Origin: Flavobacterium fluviatile
GTDB taxonomy: Bacteria > Bacteroidota > Bacteroidia > Flavobacteriales > Flavobacteriaceae
Direction: 5' to 3'
DNA: 64,000 nt
NCBI RefSeq assembly: GCF_010645065.1
Contig: NZ_JAADZW010000001.1
Location: 186,001 to 250,000, forward strand
The position numbers and the translations under genes are program-made. This document shows positions 1 through 8,152 of this stretch, piece by piece. How positions within the stretch are numbered: position 1 is the first letter of the stretch; each line of letters opens with the position of its first letter. The notes under the pieces are model-generated. The model saw only the letters and a program-made list of their open reading frames with translations, had not been told where the DNA came from and ran no database searches.

Positions 1-989
1 CATTTTGTTTTATGGTCTATGTAGGTTAGACCGTAAAGAATCCCCTGTTCATTTCTTCGTTCAGAAGTCTTGATTCCATCCTTAATCAGAATTCTGTCAA
101 GGTCTGAAACTGACTTTATCCTATTCTGCAGAAAGGCGAGATCAACCGCATTCTTTACTCTTTTTAAATTAGGATTTCGTCCTGTTTTATTTGTTGCAAA
201 TTTTATTTCGAGATAGGCAAGGGTAGGTTTCATGTAAAAGCTGCTGGCTTTTAAGGGAACACCTACAGGCTGCTTTTTATCGTTCAGGATCTGGTAAGCG
301 AGACCCTTATGGAGAAACATTCTTGAATCTTTACTGCCCTGCACGGCGGTAACATTATAGAGATTCAAGACTGCATTTAATTCTCCTAAGGTGGTATATT
401 TATAATTAGGAATTACTACGTTTAATACAGCAGTAATAGCTTTTTTAGTTTCAGCTATTCCGTATTTGATAACAGTGTTACTGGCAGGTTTTATATTCAG
501 GATCTTTTCTTTTTGGCAGTTCTGAGCAGGAACCAGATTGAATGCCCTTTCAATTTCCTTACGGGCTGTTTCAGATTGGTTCCTGCCTATGTTCTGCATG
601 TCAATTCTCTTTCCGTCTGACTTCACTTTTACAGACACTATATGTATGTGCGGATGTCCTGCATCATAATGCTGATAGACTAGATACGGCTGCGATCCGA
701 ACCCAATTTTATCCATATAGGAATACGCAATTTCCATAAGCTTTTCTTTTGACAGATTATTTTCTGAGGAATCAAAATTGAGCGATATGTGGACGCTTCC
801 GCGCTGTACATTTAAATTTAATTCCAGCTGTTTTAAAAGAAGGTTCAACCTTGAAACTTTCTGAAGTTCACAAGCTGCTGAAGGATAATTTCCTTCTCCT
901 ATAAGTTCTGCTTTTCCTGCATCGATTTTATTTTCATTATAATTGAAAATGCTTCTGACTGATGATCCCGTGTTTATGACTGCAACCAT
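1..989 (-). CDS. MobB-type relaxase (mobilization nuclease), C-terminus beyond window
   Basis: The frame opens at an ATG at 989 and stays open to the left edge, giving about 330 residues, so the C-terminus is missing. Around residues 110-118 it carries the histidine cluster DAGHPHIHIV, the metal-binding motif of HUH relaxases of the Relaxase/MobB family (PF03432); such enzymes nick oriT and stay bound to the transferred strand through a tyrosine. The start overlaps the end of the upstream small mobilization gene by 16 nt, so the two are translationally coupled. Both run away from the hairpin cluster at 1438-1524, the usual oriT-mob arrangement. I did not identify the catalytic tyrosine with certainty. 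Family assignment is confident. Confidence 0.9.
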   Translation of the reverse strand, partial: MVAVINTGSSVRSIFNYNENKIDAGKAELIGEGNYPSAACELQKVSRLNLLLKQLELNLNVQRGSVHISLNFDSSENNLSKEKLMEIAYSYMDKIGFGSQPYLVYQHYDAGHPHIHIVSVKVKSDGKRIDMQNIGRNQSETARKEIERAFNLVPAQNCQKEKILNIKPASNTVIKYGIAETKKAITAVLNVVIPNYKYTTLGELNAVLNLYNVTAVQGSKDSRMFLHKGLAYQILNDKKQPVGVPLKASSFYMKPTLAYLEIKFATNKTGRNPNLKRVKNAVDLAFLQNRIKSVSDLDRILIKDGIKTSERRNEQGILYGLTYIDHKTK

Positions 990-1369
990 TTTTCAGCAAG
1001 ATTTCGAATAGTCATTCTAATGTCTTCAATAGAATTAAACAGCATTTTTTTGTCTGTTTCAAAACCCATAATCCACAATTTTAATTCAGAGATCTGCGAT
1101 AGAGAATGCAGTTTTTTCGCTGCCTGATTAAAGTTGTTTCCAATGGGATTCAGTTCTGATCTGAGCCTTGCTAGTTCAGCTATTAAATCATCAAGAGATT
1201 CGTTTCTGTATTTTAAAACAACAGGTTTTTTCAGCAGATTTTTTCGGGCAAAATCACTCAGTTTTGGGCATAGCGACTCTGCAAAATATTTCTGAAGGAT
1301 TTTATATTCATGTTCATTTAGCCTTAAATGAAGCCATCTTGTTCTGTTTTTTTTCTCGTCTTTCATCAT
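974..1369 (-). CDS. MobC/MobA-like relaxosome accessory protein
   Basis: A 131-residue basic protein. The N-terminal part (RWLHLRLNEHEYKIL, about residues 11-25) matches the ribbon-helix-helix-like start of Bacteroidota mobilization accessory proteins, and the segment ELNPIGNNFNQAAKKLH (about residues 71-87) matches the conserved MobC motif LNxIGNNLNQ. Proteins of this type bind next to oriT and help the relaxase open the strand. It lies directly upstream of and overlaps the relaxase gene, and begins about 70 nt from the hairpin cluster that probably is its binding region. The start ATG-ATG at 1369 is followed by a good basic N-terminus. Naming of Mob proteins varies between elements, so I give no gene symbol. 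Confidence 0.85.
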   Translation of the reverse strand: MMKDEKKNRTRWLHLRLNEHEYKILQKYFAESLCPKLSDFARKNLLKKPVVLKYRNESLDDLIAELARLRSELNPIGNNFNQAAKKLHSLSQISELKLWIMGFETDKKMLFNSIEDIRMTIRNLAEKWLQS

Positions 1370-1657
1370 TTTTCCTTTTCATTCGACATTACAAATCTTC
1401 CAGTTTTCACTGCCAGCGAGTTCCGAGCAGAGAGGCAGCAAGATATCGGTTGTGATACAACCGGACATCTTGCAGATTGCAGGAACGCGGCAATCTTAAA
1501 GAGTCTGAATAAAAAACTCAGACTACTTTCAAATACTTAGACGAATGTATAAAGGAAAATTCAATACGTCCCATCATAGGTAAATTTTGCTTATGATGGT
1601 TTGAAGTGCCATTGCTAACTTTAGGCTTTAATTTATTAATTTAAAAACGCTGAAATT
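1370..1657. other. Intergenic mob region with candidate oriT
   Basis: About 290 nt without a convincing gene, between the divergent mob operon (left) and the small plus-strand gene at 1658. It holds the three hairpins annotated at 1438-1524. The rest is AT-rich and probably contains promoters for both sides. Short open frames here overlap the hairpins and look spurious. Confidence 0.6.
1438..1524. repeat. Three consecutive perfect inverted repeats, candidate oriT
   Basis: Hairpin 1 is a two-tier stem: outer arms GCAAGAT (1438-1444) and ATCTTGC (1467-1473), inner arms CGGTTGT (1447-1453) and ACAACCG (1457-1463). Hairpin 2 has arms AGATTGC (1474-1480) and GCAATCT (1490-1496). Hairpin 3 has arms AGTCTGA (1502-1508) and TCAGACT (1518-1524). 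All arms pair perfectly. Tandem inverted repeats just upstream of a relaxase operon are typical of transfer origins; that role is inferred from position. The cluster could also bind the small mobilization protein as an operator. Confidence 0.65.
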
Positions 1658-1948
1658 ATGAGTGCAAAGAATTATGCAGCCAAGGTGTTTGATACTGTAT
1701 TGAGCATCCCTGGCATGAGTGAGCAGGTGAAGATTGATCTAAAAATTTCACGCAAAAATGTACTGCTGTTATCCCATTTTATTGAAAGGGGACTACTGCT
1801 GGAAAAAGATGAAGGAAGCATTATGGGAAGCATCGCAGAGGAGGAACTTGCAGAACTGAAAAACATCTCGCATGAATGTCTTCAAAAGGCTGGTCTAGTA
1901 GAACTAAACCAAAAGTTATTCAGCATCATTGAAGATGGTAAAGTTTAA
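1658..1948 (+). CDS. Small conserved-type helical protein, function unknown
   Basis: A 96-residue, mostly helical, mildly acidic protein with no signal peptide or membrane segment. It stands alone between the oriT candidate and a strong terminator at 1969-2006, so it is probably its own transcription unit. I do not recognise a named domain. The sequence has alternating charged and leucine-rich stretches (RKNVLLLSHFIERGLLLEK) that could form a small helical bundle. Small genes of this kind are common next to mobilization operons in Bacteroidota elements, but nothing here points to a specific role. The start is the first ATG of the frame, after an AT-rich leader. Confidence 0.6.
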   Translation: MSAKNYAAKVFDTVLSIPGMSEQVKIDLKISRKNVLLLSHFIERGLLLEKDEGSIMGSIAEEELAELKNISHECLQKAGLVELNQKLFSIIEDGKV

Positions 1949-1968
1949 TTGAAGAGTATTAAAAACTG

Positions 1969-2006
1969 AAAAATGCTTTACGGATTTTATTCTGTAAAGC
2001 ATTTTT
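1969..2006 (+). terminator. Rho-independent terminator after the 96-residue gene
   Basis: Arms AAAAATGCTTTAC (1969-1981) and GTAAAGCATTTTT (1994-2006) pair perfectly over 13 bases with a 12-nt loop. The A and T ends make it able to work in both directions. Confidence 0.85.
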
Positions 2007-2152
2007 ATTACATACATACGAAAATAGAAATTGGTATGGTTTTGATGTTTTTTGGTTTGTTTTTGATGTTTTTTCTTTCAAATCAGCGCTTTAAATTTGT
2101 CTATGTTTTAAAAGTTTCATTAGAGTTAATTAGAAAAAGTTTCTTTTAAATT

Positions 2153-3655
2153 ATGAAATTAAGTAATAGAAATAAAATAGTAATTGTAGACAAAATTGGC
2201 TTAGTGCTTATTAGCTTATATGTTTATGCATCAGTTAGTAAGATGCTGGACTTTGAGAATTTTAAAGTCCAAATTGGGCAATCTCCCATGCTGAGTATTT
2301 ATGCTGACTGGATCTCGTATGCGGTTTTAGCTATTGAGCTTATTATTGCGTTTTTGCTATTGTTTCCTAAAACAAAAAAAAATGCTTTCTTTTTATCCAC
2401 TGGACTTATGTCAGCGTTCACAGCTTATATTTTTATACTTCTAAATTTTAGTTCATTTGTTCCCTGTTCCTGTGGTGGTATTCTTGAAAAAATGAGCTGG
2501 AATGCTCATTTGTACTTAAATATATTTTTTATTATCCTATCCGCAATAGCTTTTATGATGAGTAAGACTATTGAGAAATCTAGGCAGCAGATAATTTTTA
2601 ATTATAGATCATTAAAATCTGTTGTTACAATCATTTTTGGAAGTATCTTAATTGTAATTGTATTGTTTTTGACATCCGAGCAAACAATGTACCATGATAA
2701 TCCATTTATTAGACGTTATCCACAGCATCCTGTAGAATTCAAGAAGAAGGTAGATTTAAAATACAATTCCTTTTATATAGCCGGAGAATCAGACGGTAAA
2801 ATATATCTGGCCAATTACGATTACCCTTCGTATATACAATCTTATAGCTTTTTGCTTAACGACAAAAAAGAAGAAAAAATAGTAATGGATCCGAAGAAAA
2901 TTCCATTTAAAATGATAACGACAAAAATTCAAGGACCTTACTTCTATATGAATGACGGCAGTGTTCCCATAATCTTACGAGGGGATTTAAAAAATTGGGA
3001 GGTAAACAGAGAATTAAAGGGAAGCCCATATTTCACCATAGCACTTCCAATAGATTCCACAAGTATAGCGGTCAGATCCAACAGTTCAAAAAACATGCAG
3101 AATATGCTCGGAATTTTTAATCAGAATGCTGTTCCTAAAACCAGGTTTAACAGAACACTTCTTCAAAAACAGGTTGATGGAATCTTTGATACAGATGGCC
3201 AACTGCTTTATTCCACAGCAAGCGAAAAATTGGTTTATGTGTACCGCTACCGCAATGAATTTATAATTGCTGATCCAAAAGGCAATCTTGTTCACCGCGG
3301 ACATACGATCGATACCATTTCCAAAGTGACAATGAAGGTATCAAAATTAAAAGAAGGTAGACAATTTGCGATGTCAACGCCATCTTATGTGGTTAATGAA
3401 ATTGCTACACTGTCAGGAAATCTATTGTTTATAAATTCAAAAGTGAAAGGAAAATATGAAAAAGATATGCTTTGGGAGACCTGCTTTATTATTGATGTTT
3501 ATGATATAGAACGGAATGCCTATGTGCTGAGTTTTCCAGTATTTCATACGGCTTCAAAACAGCTTCGTTCACTGATGGTAAATGGAAATCATTTATATGC
3601 CGTAATAGGAAATGATCTAGTTGTTTACGAGTTAAAAAACAAGCTGATTAAATAA
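2153..3655 (+). CDS. MauE/DoxX-like redox-associated membrane protein with large C-terminal domain
   Basis: A 500-residue protein with five predicted membrane segments in the first 175 residues (about 15-29, 52-71, 77-98, 116-136 and 157-173). Cys105 and Cys107 sit in the motif PCSCGG, followed by a conserved-looking WNAHLYLN segment; this is the signature of the MauE/DoxX redox-associated family, linked elsewhere to disulfide formation outside the membrane. The remaining 325 residues form a soluble, beta-rich domain of unknown fold that probably faces the periplasm. The gene lies 100 nt upstream of the four-cysteine secreted peptide at 3754, in the same direction, which makes that peptide a plausible redox client. 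The membrane domain call is good; the function of the C-terminal domain is unknown. Confidence 0.75.
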   Translation: MKLSNRNKIVIVDKIGLVLISLYVYASVSKMLDFENFKVQIGQSPMLSIYADWISYAVLAIELIIAFLLLFPKTKKNAFFLSTGLMSAFTAYIFILLNFSSFVPCSCGGILEKMSWNAHLYLNIFFIILSAIAFMMSKTIEKSRQQIIFNYRSLKSVVTIIFGSILIVIVLFLTSEQTMYHDNPFIRRYPQHPVEFKKKVDLKYNSFYIAGESDGKIYLANYDYPSYIQSYSFLLNDKKEEKIVMDPKKIPFKMITTKIQGPYFYMNDGSVPIILRGDLKNWEVNRELKGSPYFTIALPIDSTSIAVRSNSSKNMQNMLGIFNQNAVPKTRFNRTLLQKQVDGIFDTDGQLLYSTASEKLVYVYRYRNEFIIADPKGNLVHRGHTIDTISKVTMKVSKLKEGRQFAMSTPSYVVNEIATLSGNLLFINSKVKGKYEKDMLWETCFIIDVYDIERNAYVLSFPVFHTASKQLRSLMVNGNHLYAVIGNDLVVYELKNKLIK

Positions 3656-3753
3656 TATACCAAAGAATTGAAAATATACTGATCAGTATCAGGAATGAAG
3701 ATCGAACACCTGTAGAAAAAAGTAGATCCTATATAAATTAAAAATTAGAAATC

Positions 3754-4026
3754 ATGAAAAAGTTATTTTTGAAAAACATGATGCCGGCAGCAGTTATTGC
3801 TTTGGCGCTAGGAGGAGCATTTGCTACAACTTCCATGCAGAGTGCACCAAAAGATGAAGCCTTCAAATGGGGATACTTTCCTAATTCAACTGCAGGCTGT
3901 GGCAATGTAAGAATTGCATGCGATGACACGCCTACTCCAAATCTTTGCCGTGTTAACGACGACAGTCCAATCGCATACGATTTGGACACAAACTGCGTGC
4001 AGCCGCTGTACAAACAAAATCCTTAA
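3754..4026 (+). CDS. DUF6520-type secreted four-cysteine peptide
   Basis: A 90-residue protein with a hydrophobic N-terminal signal segment (residues 9-29, small residues around ATTS) and a mature part of about 60 residues with four cysteines at 49, 56, 65 and 81, enough for two disulfides. The pattern, length and sequence resemble the flavobacterial DUF6520 family, whose function is not established as far as I know. It follows the MauE-like gene and ends in a strong bidirectional terminator shared with the convergent S9 peptidase. The start ATG follows AAATTAGAAATC. A structural or signalling peptide, or a ligand of the neighbouring SusCD pair, are possible roles. Confidence 0.75.
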   Translation: MKKLFLKNMMPAAVIALALGGAFATTSMQSAPKDEAFKWGYFPNSTAGCGNVRIACDDTPTPNLCRVNDDSPIAYDLDTNCVQPLYKQNP

Positions 4027-4056
4027 TATGGATTCACAATCTGCATTTTTAAATGG

Positions 4057-4090
4057 CAATGCAGTTCCATTTTGGAACTGCATTGTTTTT
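4057..4090. terminator. Bidirectional terminator between convergent genes
   Basis: Arms CAATGCAGTTCCA (4057-4069) and TGGAACTGCATTG (4073-4085) form a perfect 13-bp stem with a 3-nt loop, followed by TTTTT on the plus strand. It ends the DUF6520 transcript and lies immediately after the S9 peptidase stop on the other strand. Confidence 0.85.
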
Positions 4091-6746
4091 AATTCCTCTC
4101 GTTTAAGCTTTGGGTTATCCATTCACTTTTCTTATTTTCTTTTAAAAAGTGATCAAACCATTGAAGTGACCTTAAACAAAGGTCTTTTTGTTTTTCTGGA
4201 TCTATAAGAGAATGCCCCTCATCAGGATATAAAAGCATTAGGCTTTTTTTGTGTGCACGACGAAGGGCAAGATAGAATTCCATGCTCTGATGAGTGTCCA
4301 CCTGATAATCATTTTTACCACTCCATAATAATACAGGAGTCTGAATTTTCTCCACGAAATTAATAGGCGAATTATCATAATATGCTTTAGACAATTCATA
4401 AGGCGTTGCGCCCATATTCCATTCTTCATTTTGAAATCTCCACATATCAGGTCTTCCATTGCCCTTATTTATGGTATAATGGTATGAGACCAAATCTGTA
4501 ATCGCACCACTTGCAATGGCTGCAGCAAATAAATTGGTCTGTGTTATTATAAATGAAGATTCGTAGCCTCCGAAAGAATGTCCCATGATTCCGATATGTT
4601 TATCATCTACGGCATTTAGTTCTATTACTTTTTTAACCGCACTAATTACGCAGTCAGCAGCAGCAATTCCTGGATTTTGAAATTCGAGACTAATATCAGG
4701 CTGCAATACAAAATAACCTTCAGATGTATATATAGACGGATTAAATCCACCTTCCACATAAAAAGTTGGATTATAGTATCGATGAAGTTCAGATGACTTA
4801 CGCTCATAGATGTTTACAATCATCGGATATTTTTTTAGAGCATTATATTCTGCGGGGTAATGTAATACCCCTTTTAATTTTACCCCTTTCGAATTTTGAT
4901 ATTCAATAAGCTCCGATCTTCCCCAAAAGTATTTATCCTGCTGTGGATTACTTTTAAAAAAGTATTTGGGAGCTGAGGAATTATTTATGAAAGCTAGTTT
5001 TGAAGGCATATCAAATTTCTGCTCCCTAAAGAAAATATTTTTCTTCGTATCGCTGAAAATGATCTGGTCAAATAGAGCGTCTTTAAAAATGATGGATTTT
5101 TCTCCGTATTTTTTATTCCATCTGTAGAAACCGTTTTGTCCATCATTTCCTTTGGCTGTTAGAATTAAATCTTTGTCAAGGTCAAATATATCCTGTATCT
5201 CTCCTTCAAACAAGTGGTCAAAGAGAGGCTTATCGAATGATTTTGCTATTCTAAATACAACACCTGATTCCCTGCCTCTGGTGAGCCTTATAAAAGAATT
5301 TTCTTCAGGTTCGAGAGTCCAGACATCATACTGGTCGTACAGCAATATTTGATTATCATTGTATGTCCATCCTGGATTGCCGCAGACTGATTCAGGCACC
5401 AGAGACTGTTCTTTGGCTGTGAATTTGATGCCGATGGCAGTAGTGATATTTTTATGGACACCTGAATTAAAACAGTAAGTCCACCAATCTCCATCTTTAA
5501 AATAAGCCAGGTATTTACCATTAGGAGACGCATTAAAGGCAAGGAATTCCGGTCTGTAATTTTTTAGGAATATTTTTTTCTCAAAAGTCCGCAGGTCCAT
5601 GACATAAAAATCTCGTGGAGCCGTAAATTCGTACTGTGGCTCGTAATCTTCGGGGTTTGATAAAACAGCGAATCGCATATCGCCGCTTAAAATTAAATCT
5701 GGCAGTTCAGATGATGTAATCTGTACAGTTTTATTTATAACTGGAGTCCAGACTGCCACTCTTCTTTTATTTAATCGGTCTGCATTCTGCCGCTGAATGA
5801 AAGTTCTTTTATCAGCAGAACCCCATATTTCAACATCTTTTATTTCGTTTTTCCCAATCTGCGAATTTGCATAGACATTCGTGAAAAACAGTCGCTGCAA
5901 ATCATCAGATATAACAATAGGAGATTCTGAATCAAATGTTAACCCAGCATTAATAATTGAAGTACTATCTCTCAGAAATTTAAAATCATATAATTTTCTA
6001 TCAGCAACAATAAAGTGATACATCGCCTGAGGCAGTTGGGGATCATTTCCTGCAGTGAAAGCTAGTGAGAGACCGTTTTTTTGCCAGTTCAGACAGGAGA
6101 AATGGACGACTCCTTTATGAATGTCAAACGTTTCTTCAGTTTGAAGGTTAGTAATCGAAATAGCACTTTTCTGATCGGAGAATGTACTGTAAGCCAGCAG
6201 TCCTTTTTCACTGCTCAGTGAAAAATGATCGATATTGCTGATTATTCTTTGCTTTCCTGTTTTAAATGATCGGATTGCGAGGGTTTTATTTTTCATTTCG
6301 CCAGCTGAAAGTATAAGTATCTGATCGCTTTTTTCACTATAATCGAAATCAATTATTTCCTTAATAATCTCTTTACTTCCATTTTTAAGATTAGCGATAA
6401 TCAGTTCTTTACCAGTTTGGCAGAAAAAGATCTGGCTTACGGAGAAGCCGCTTTTTCCTCCATTTGGGAAGTTGTATGTTTTCAGGTTGTTTAGGTTTCT
6501 GACAAAAAGTGTATCACTGCTGCTTTTGTAACTCATTTTGTAGCTCGCCCACATTTGCTCAGGCGATATTTTGTCAAAACTTACGCTGCCCCACATCGGA
6601 TAAGATTCAGGAGTAAGTTTTGTTTTTTGCACCACCTGTCCCCATAAGGGACAGGCTACTAACGGCAAAATAAATAATAAAACTAAAAAAGGTAAAAGCA
6701 ATGCCTTAAAGGCATATAATCGTCGATTAAAATATACTGGTAACAT
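4089..6746 (-). CDS. S9 family (prolyl oligopeptidase-like) serine peptidase, exported
   Basis: An 885-residue protein with an N-terminal hydrophobic export segment (about residues 12-36), a long beta-propeller-like region with scattered WD-type repeats, and a C-terminal alpha/beta hydrolase domain. The catalytic triad is visible: Ser724 in GHSFGG, Asp813 in SGKNDYQ and His845 in DEGHSL. S9 peptidases cut short peptides that fit through the propeller. The protein probably sits in the periplasm or at the outer membrane. It follows the SusD gene with an 11-nt gap, so it belongs to the susC-susD-peptidase operon, suggesting that the pair imports peptides that this enzyme then degrades. Subfamily and specificity cannot be set from sequence alone. 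Confidence 0.9.
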   Translation of the reverse strand: MLPVYFNRRLYAFKALLLPFLVLLFILPLVACPLWGQVVQKTKLTPESYPMWGSVSFDKISPEQMWASYKMSYKSSSDTLFVRNLNNLKTYNFPNGGKSGFSVSQIFFCQTGKELIIANLKNGSKEIIKEIIDFDYSEKSDQILILSAGEMKNKTLAIRSFKTGKQRIISNIDHFSLSSEKGLLAYSTFSDQKSAISITNLQTEETFDIHKGVVHFSCLNWQKNGLSLAFTAGNDPQLPQAMYHFIVADRKLYDFKFLRDSTSIINAGLTFDSESPIVISDDLQRLFFTNVYANSQIGKNEIKDVEIWGSADKRTFIQRQNADRLNKRRVAVWTPVINKTVQITSSELPDLILSGDMRFAVLSNPEDYEPQYEFTAPRDFYVMDLRTFEKKIFLKNYRPEFLAFNASPNGKYLAYFKDGDWWTYCFNSGVHKNITTAIGIKFTAKEQSLVPESVCGNPGWTYNDNQILLYDQYDVWTLEPEENSFIRLTRGRESGVVFRIAKSFDKPLFDHLFEGEIQDIFDLDKDLILTAKGNDGQNGFYRWNKKYGEKSIIFKDALFDQIIFSDTKKNIFFREQKFDMPSKLAFINNSSAPKYFFKSNPQQDKYFWGRSELIEYQNSKGVKLKGVLHYPAEYNALKKYPMIVNIYERKSSELHRYYNPTFYVEGGFNPSIYTSEGYFVLQPDISLEFQNPGIAAADCVISAVKKVIELNAVDDKHIGIMGHSFGGYESSFIITQTNLFAAAIASGAITDLVSYHYTINKGNGRPDMWRFQNEEWNMGATPYELSKAYYDNSPINFVEKIQTPVLLWSGKNDYQVDTHQSMEFYLALRRAHKKSLMLLYPDEGHSLIDPEKQKDLCLRSLQWFDHFLKENKKSEWITQSLNERN

Positions 6747-6757
6747 AGGCTATGTGT

Positions 6758-8143
6758 TTAGTATCCCAGATTCTGCGGCTTTAAATTAGGATTTGCATTG
6801 ATTTCGGCTTCGGGAATAGGGAAAAGCTGGTCAGTTTCATTCCATCCTGCCTTAATATTTCCAAGAGCGCTATTAAGCTTTCCGTTTCTTTTGAGATCAA
6901 AAAAGCGGTGACCGTACTCTGTGAAAAGTTCATGTCTTCTTTCTTCAAGAACAGCTGCGAGTATTTCGTCCTGCGTCAATGCAGGCGATTCTGCAAGTCC
7001 GGCTCTTTTTCTCACCTTATTCAAATCTTCTTTGGCTCCAATAAGATCGCCCTGTTTTGCTCTGGCTTCAGATCTGATCAGGAACTGTTCAGAAAGGCGC
7101 AGCATGACTGTGTATTCTTTTGAGACCGATGTATCAAAATTTTCTTTGTATTTAAAAGGATGATGCCAAGTTCCCGAAGCATCCTTTACTTCTTTTATCC
7201 AATGGGTGCGGCGCTGATCAGCAGCTTCAAATGAACTGTAGAGTACGTCACTCAGCCAAACATACTGAGGAGGCCCCACTGTAAATATGAAATAAGCGCC
7301 ATCAGTGGTGTTTTTTCCTGCAGCGCCGGAATGAAGCTGCCAAATCGTTTCTTTGGAATTTATCAGGAAAGTAAGGTCTATATTTTCAATGGCATACAAA
7401 CTCTGATTGTTTATTACTGCCGATGCTGTGTTTGATGCTTCAGGATATTTACCGCTGTAGAGGTAAATTCTGGAAAGTAGAGCTTTCGCGGCATACTTAT
7501 TCGGGCGAATGCGCTGGGAAGCGATGTATGCATCTGGAAGAAGAGCCACAGCAGCCTCCAGATCAGAGCCAATTTTTGGATAAAGCTCCTCAGGGGCGAT
7601 TCTTGAAATCCTGCTGTTTGTTTTATAATCCGTTTCGGAAACATACGGCACGCTGCCAAAAAGGTTTACCAGATAAAAATGTTCCAAAGCACGTATAAAA
7701 AGGGCTTCGCCGGTCAGCTGATCTTTTTGGGCTTTCGTTAAAGCCGTACTGGATTCACAGCCTTTGATAATGGAATTGGCGGCATAAATCTGGTTGTAGG
7801 CAGAATTCCAATAATCGGCAATTATAGAATTAGTTGGAAGGAGCGTATTGGAGTAAAAACTGAAGCTTGGATTTGACAGGCTCTCGGTGCTTATCATCTC
7901 GTCAGTGTAGCAGGCAAGATGATTTGAAATACCTATGCCGTCTCCGGTTAGCATTCCCCTGTCTCTTATCTTTGAATAAATGTCGCTAAGCGCCGATTCG
8001 GCGGTGCTGTAATTTTTAAAAACTGATTCTGTTGCCAATTGAGATTTTGGCAGGTCGACTTCCAAGAAGGAATCGCACGATAGTGCGCTTAATAGAATTG
8101 GAAGCATTAAAAATCGCAGGATAAATAAATATGTTCTTTTCAT
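6758..8143 (-). CDS. SusD/RagB-type outer-membrane lipoprotein
   Basis: A 461-residue protein with a lipoprotein signal peptide ending at Cys23 (LLSALSC), then the helical TPR-like SusD fold. Recognisable SusD features are the N-terminal segment DSFLEVDLP, the DLEAAVALLPDAY region and the C-terminal EERRHELFTEYGHRFFDLKR motif and GWNETDQLFPIP. SusD proteins sit on the cell surface as lids on SusC barrels and bind the substrate. It is encoded 9 nt downstream of its SusC partner and 11 nt upstream of the S9 peptidase. The pairing with a peptidase rather than glycosidases points to peptide substrates, which is an inference. Confidence 0.93.
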   Translation of the reverse strand: MKRTYLFILRFLMLPILLSALSCDSFLEVDLPKSQLATESVFKNYSTAESALSDIYSKIRDRGMLTGDGIGISNHLACYTDEMISTESLSNPSFSFYSNTLLPTNSIIADYWNSAYNQIYAANSIIKGCESSTALTKAQKDQLTGEALFIRALEHFYLVNLFGSVPYVSETDYKTNSRISRIAPEELYPKIGSDLEAAVALLPDAYIASQRIRPNKYAAKALLSRIYLYSGKYPEASNTASAVINNQSLYAIENIDLTFLINSKETIWQLHSGAAGKNTTDGAYFIFTVGPPQYVWLSDVLYSSFEAADQRRTHWIKEVKDASGTWHHPFKYKENFDTSVSKEYTVMLRLSEQFLIRSEARAKQGDLIGAKEDLNKVRKRAGLAESPALTQDEILAAVLEERRHELFTEYGHRFFDLKRNGKLNSALGNIKAGWNETDQLFPIPEAEINANPNLKPQNLGY

Positions 8144-8152
8144 AATCGTATA

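Noticed and set aside
2041..2074. Direct repeat TTTGATGTTTTTT, two copies 21 nt apart
   Set aside because: Low-complexity T-rich DNA with only two copies; not enough for an operator or iteron claim.
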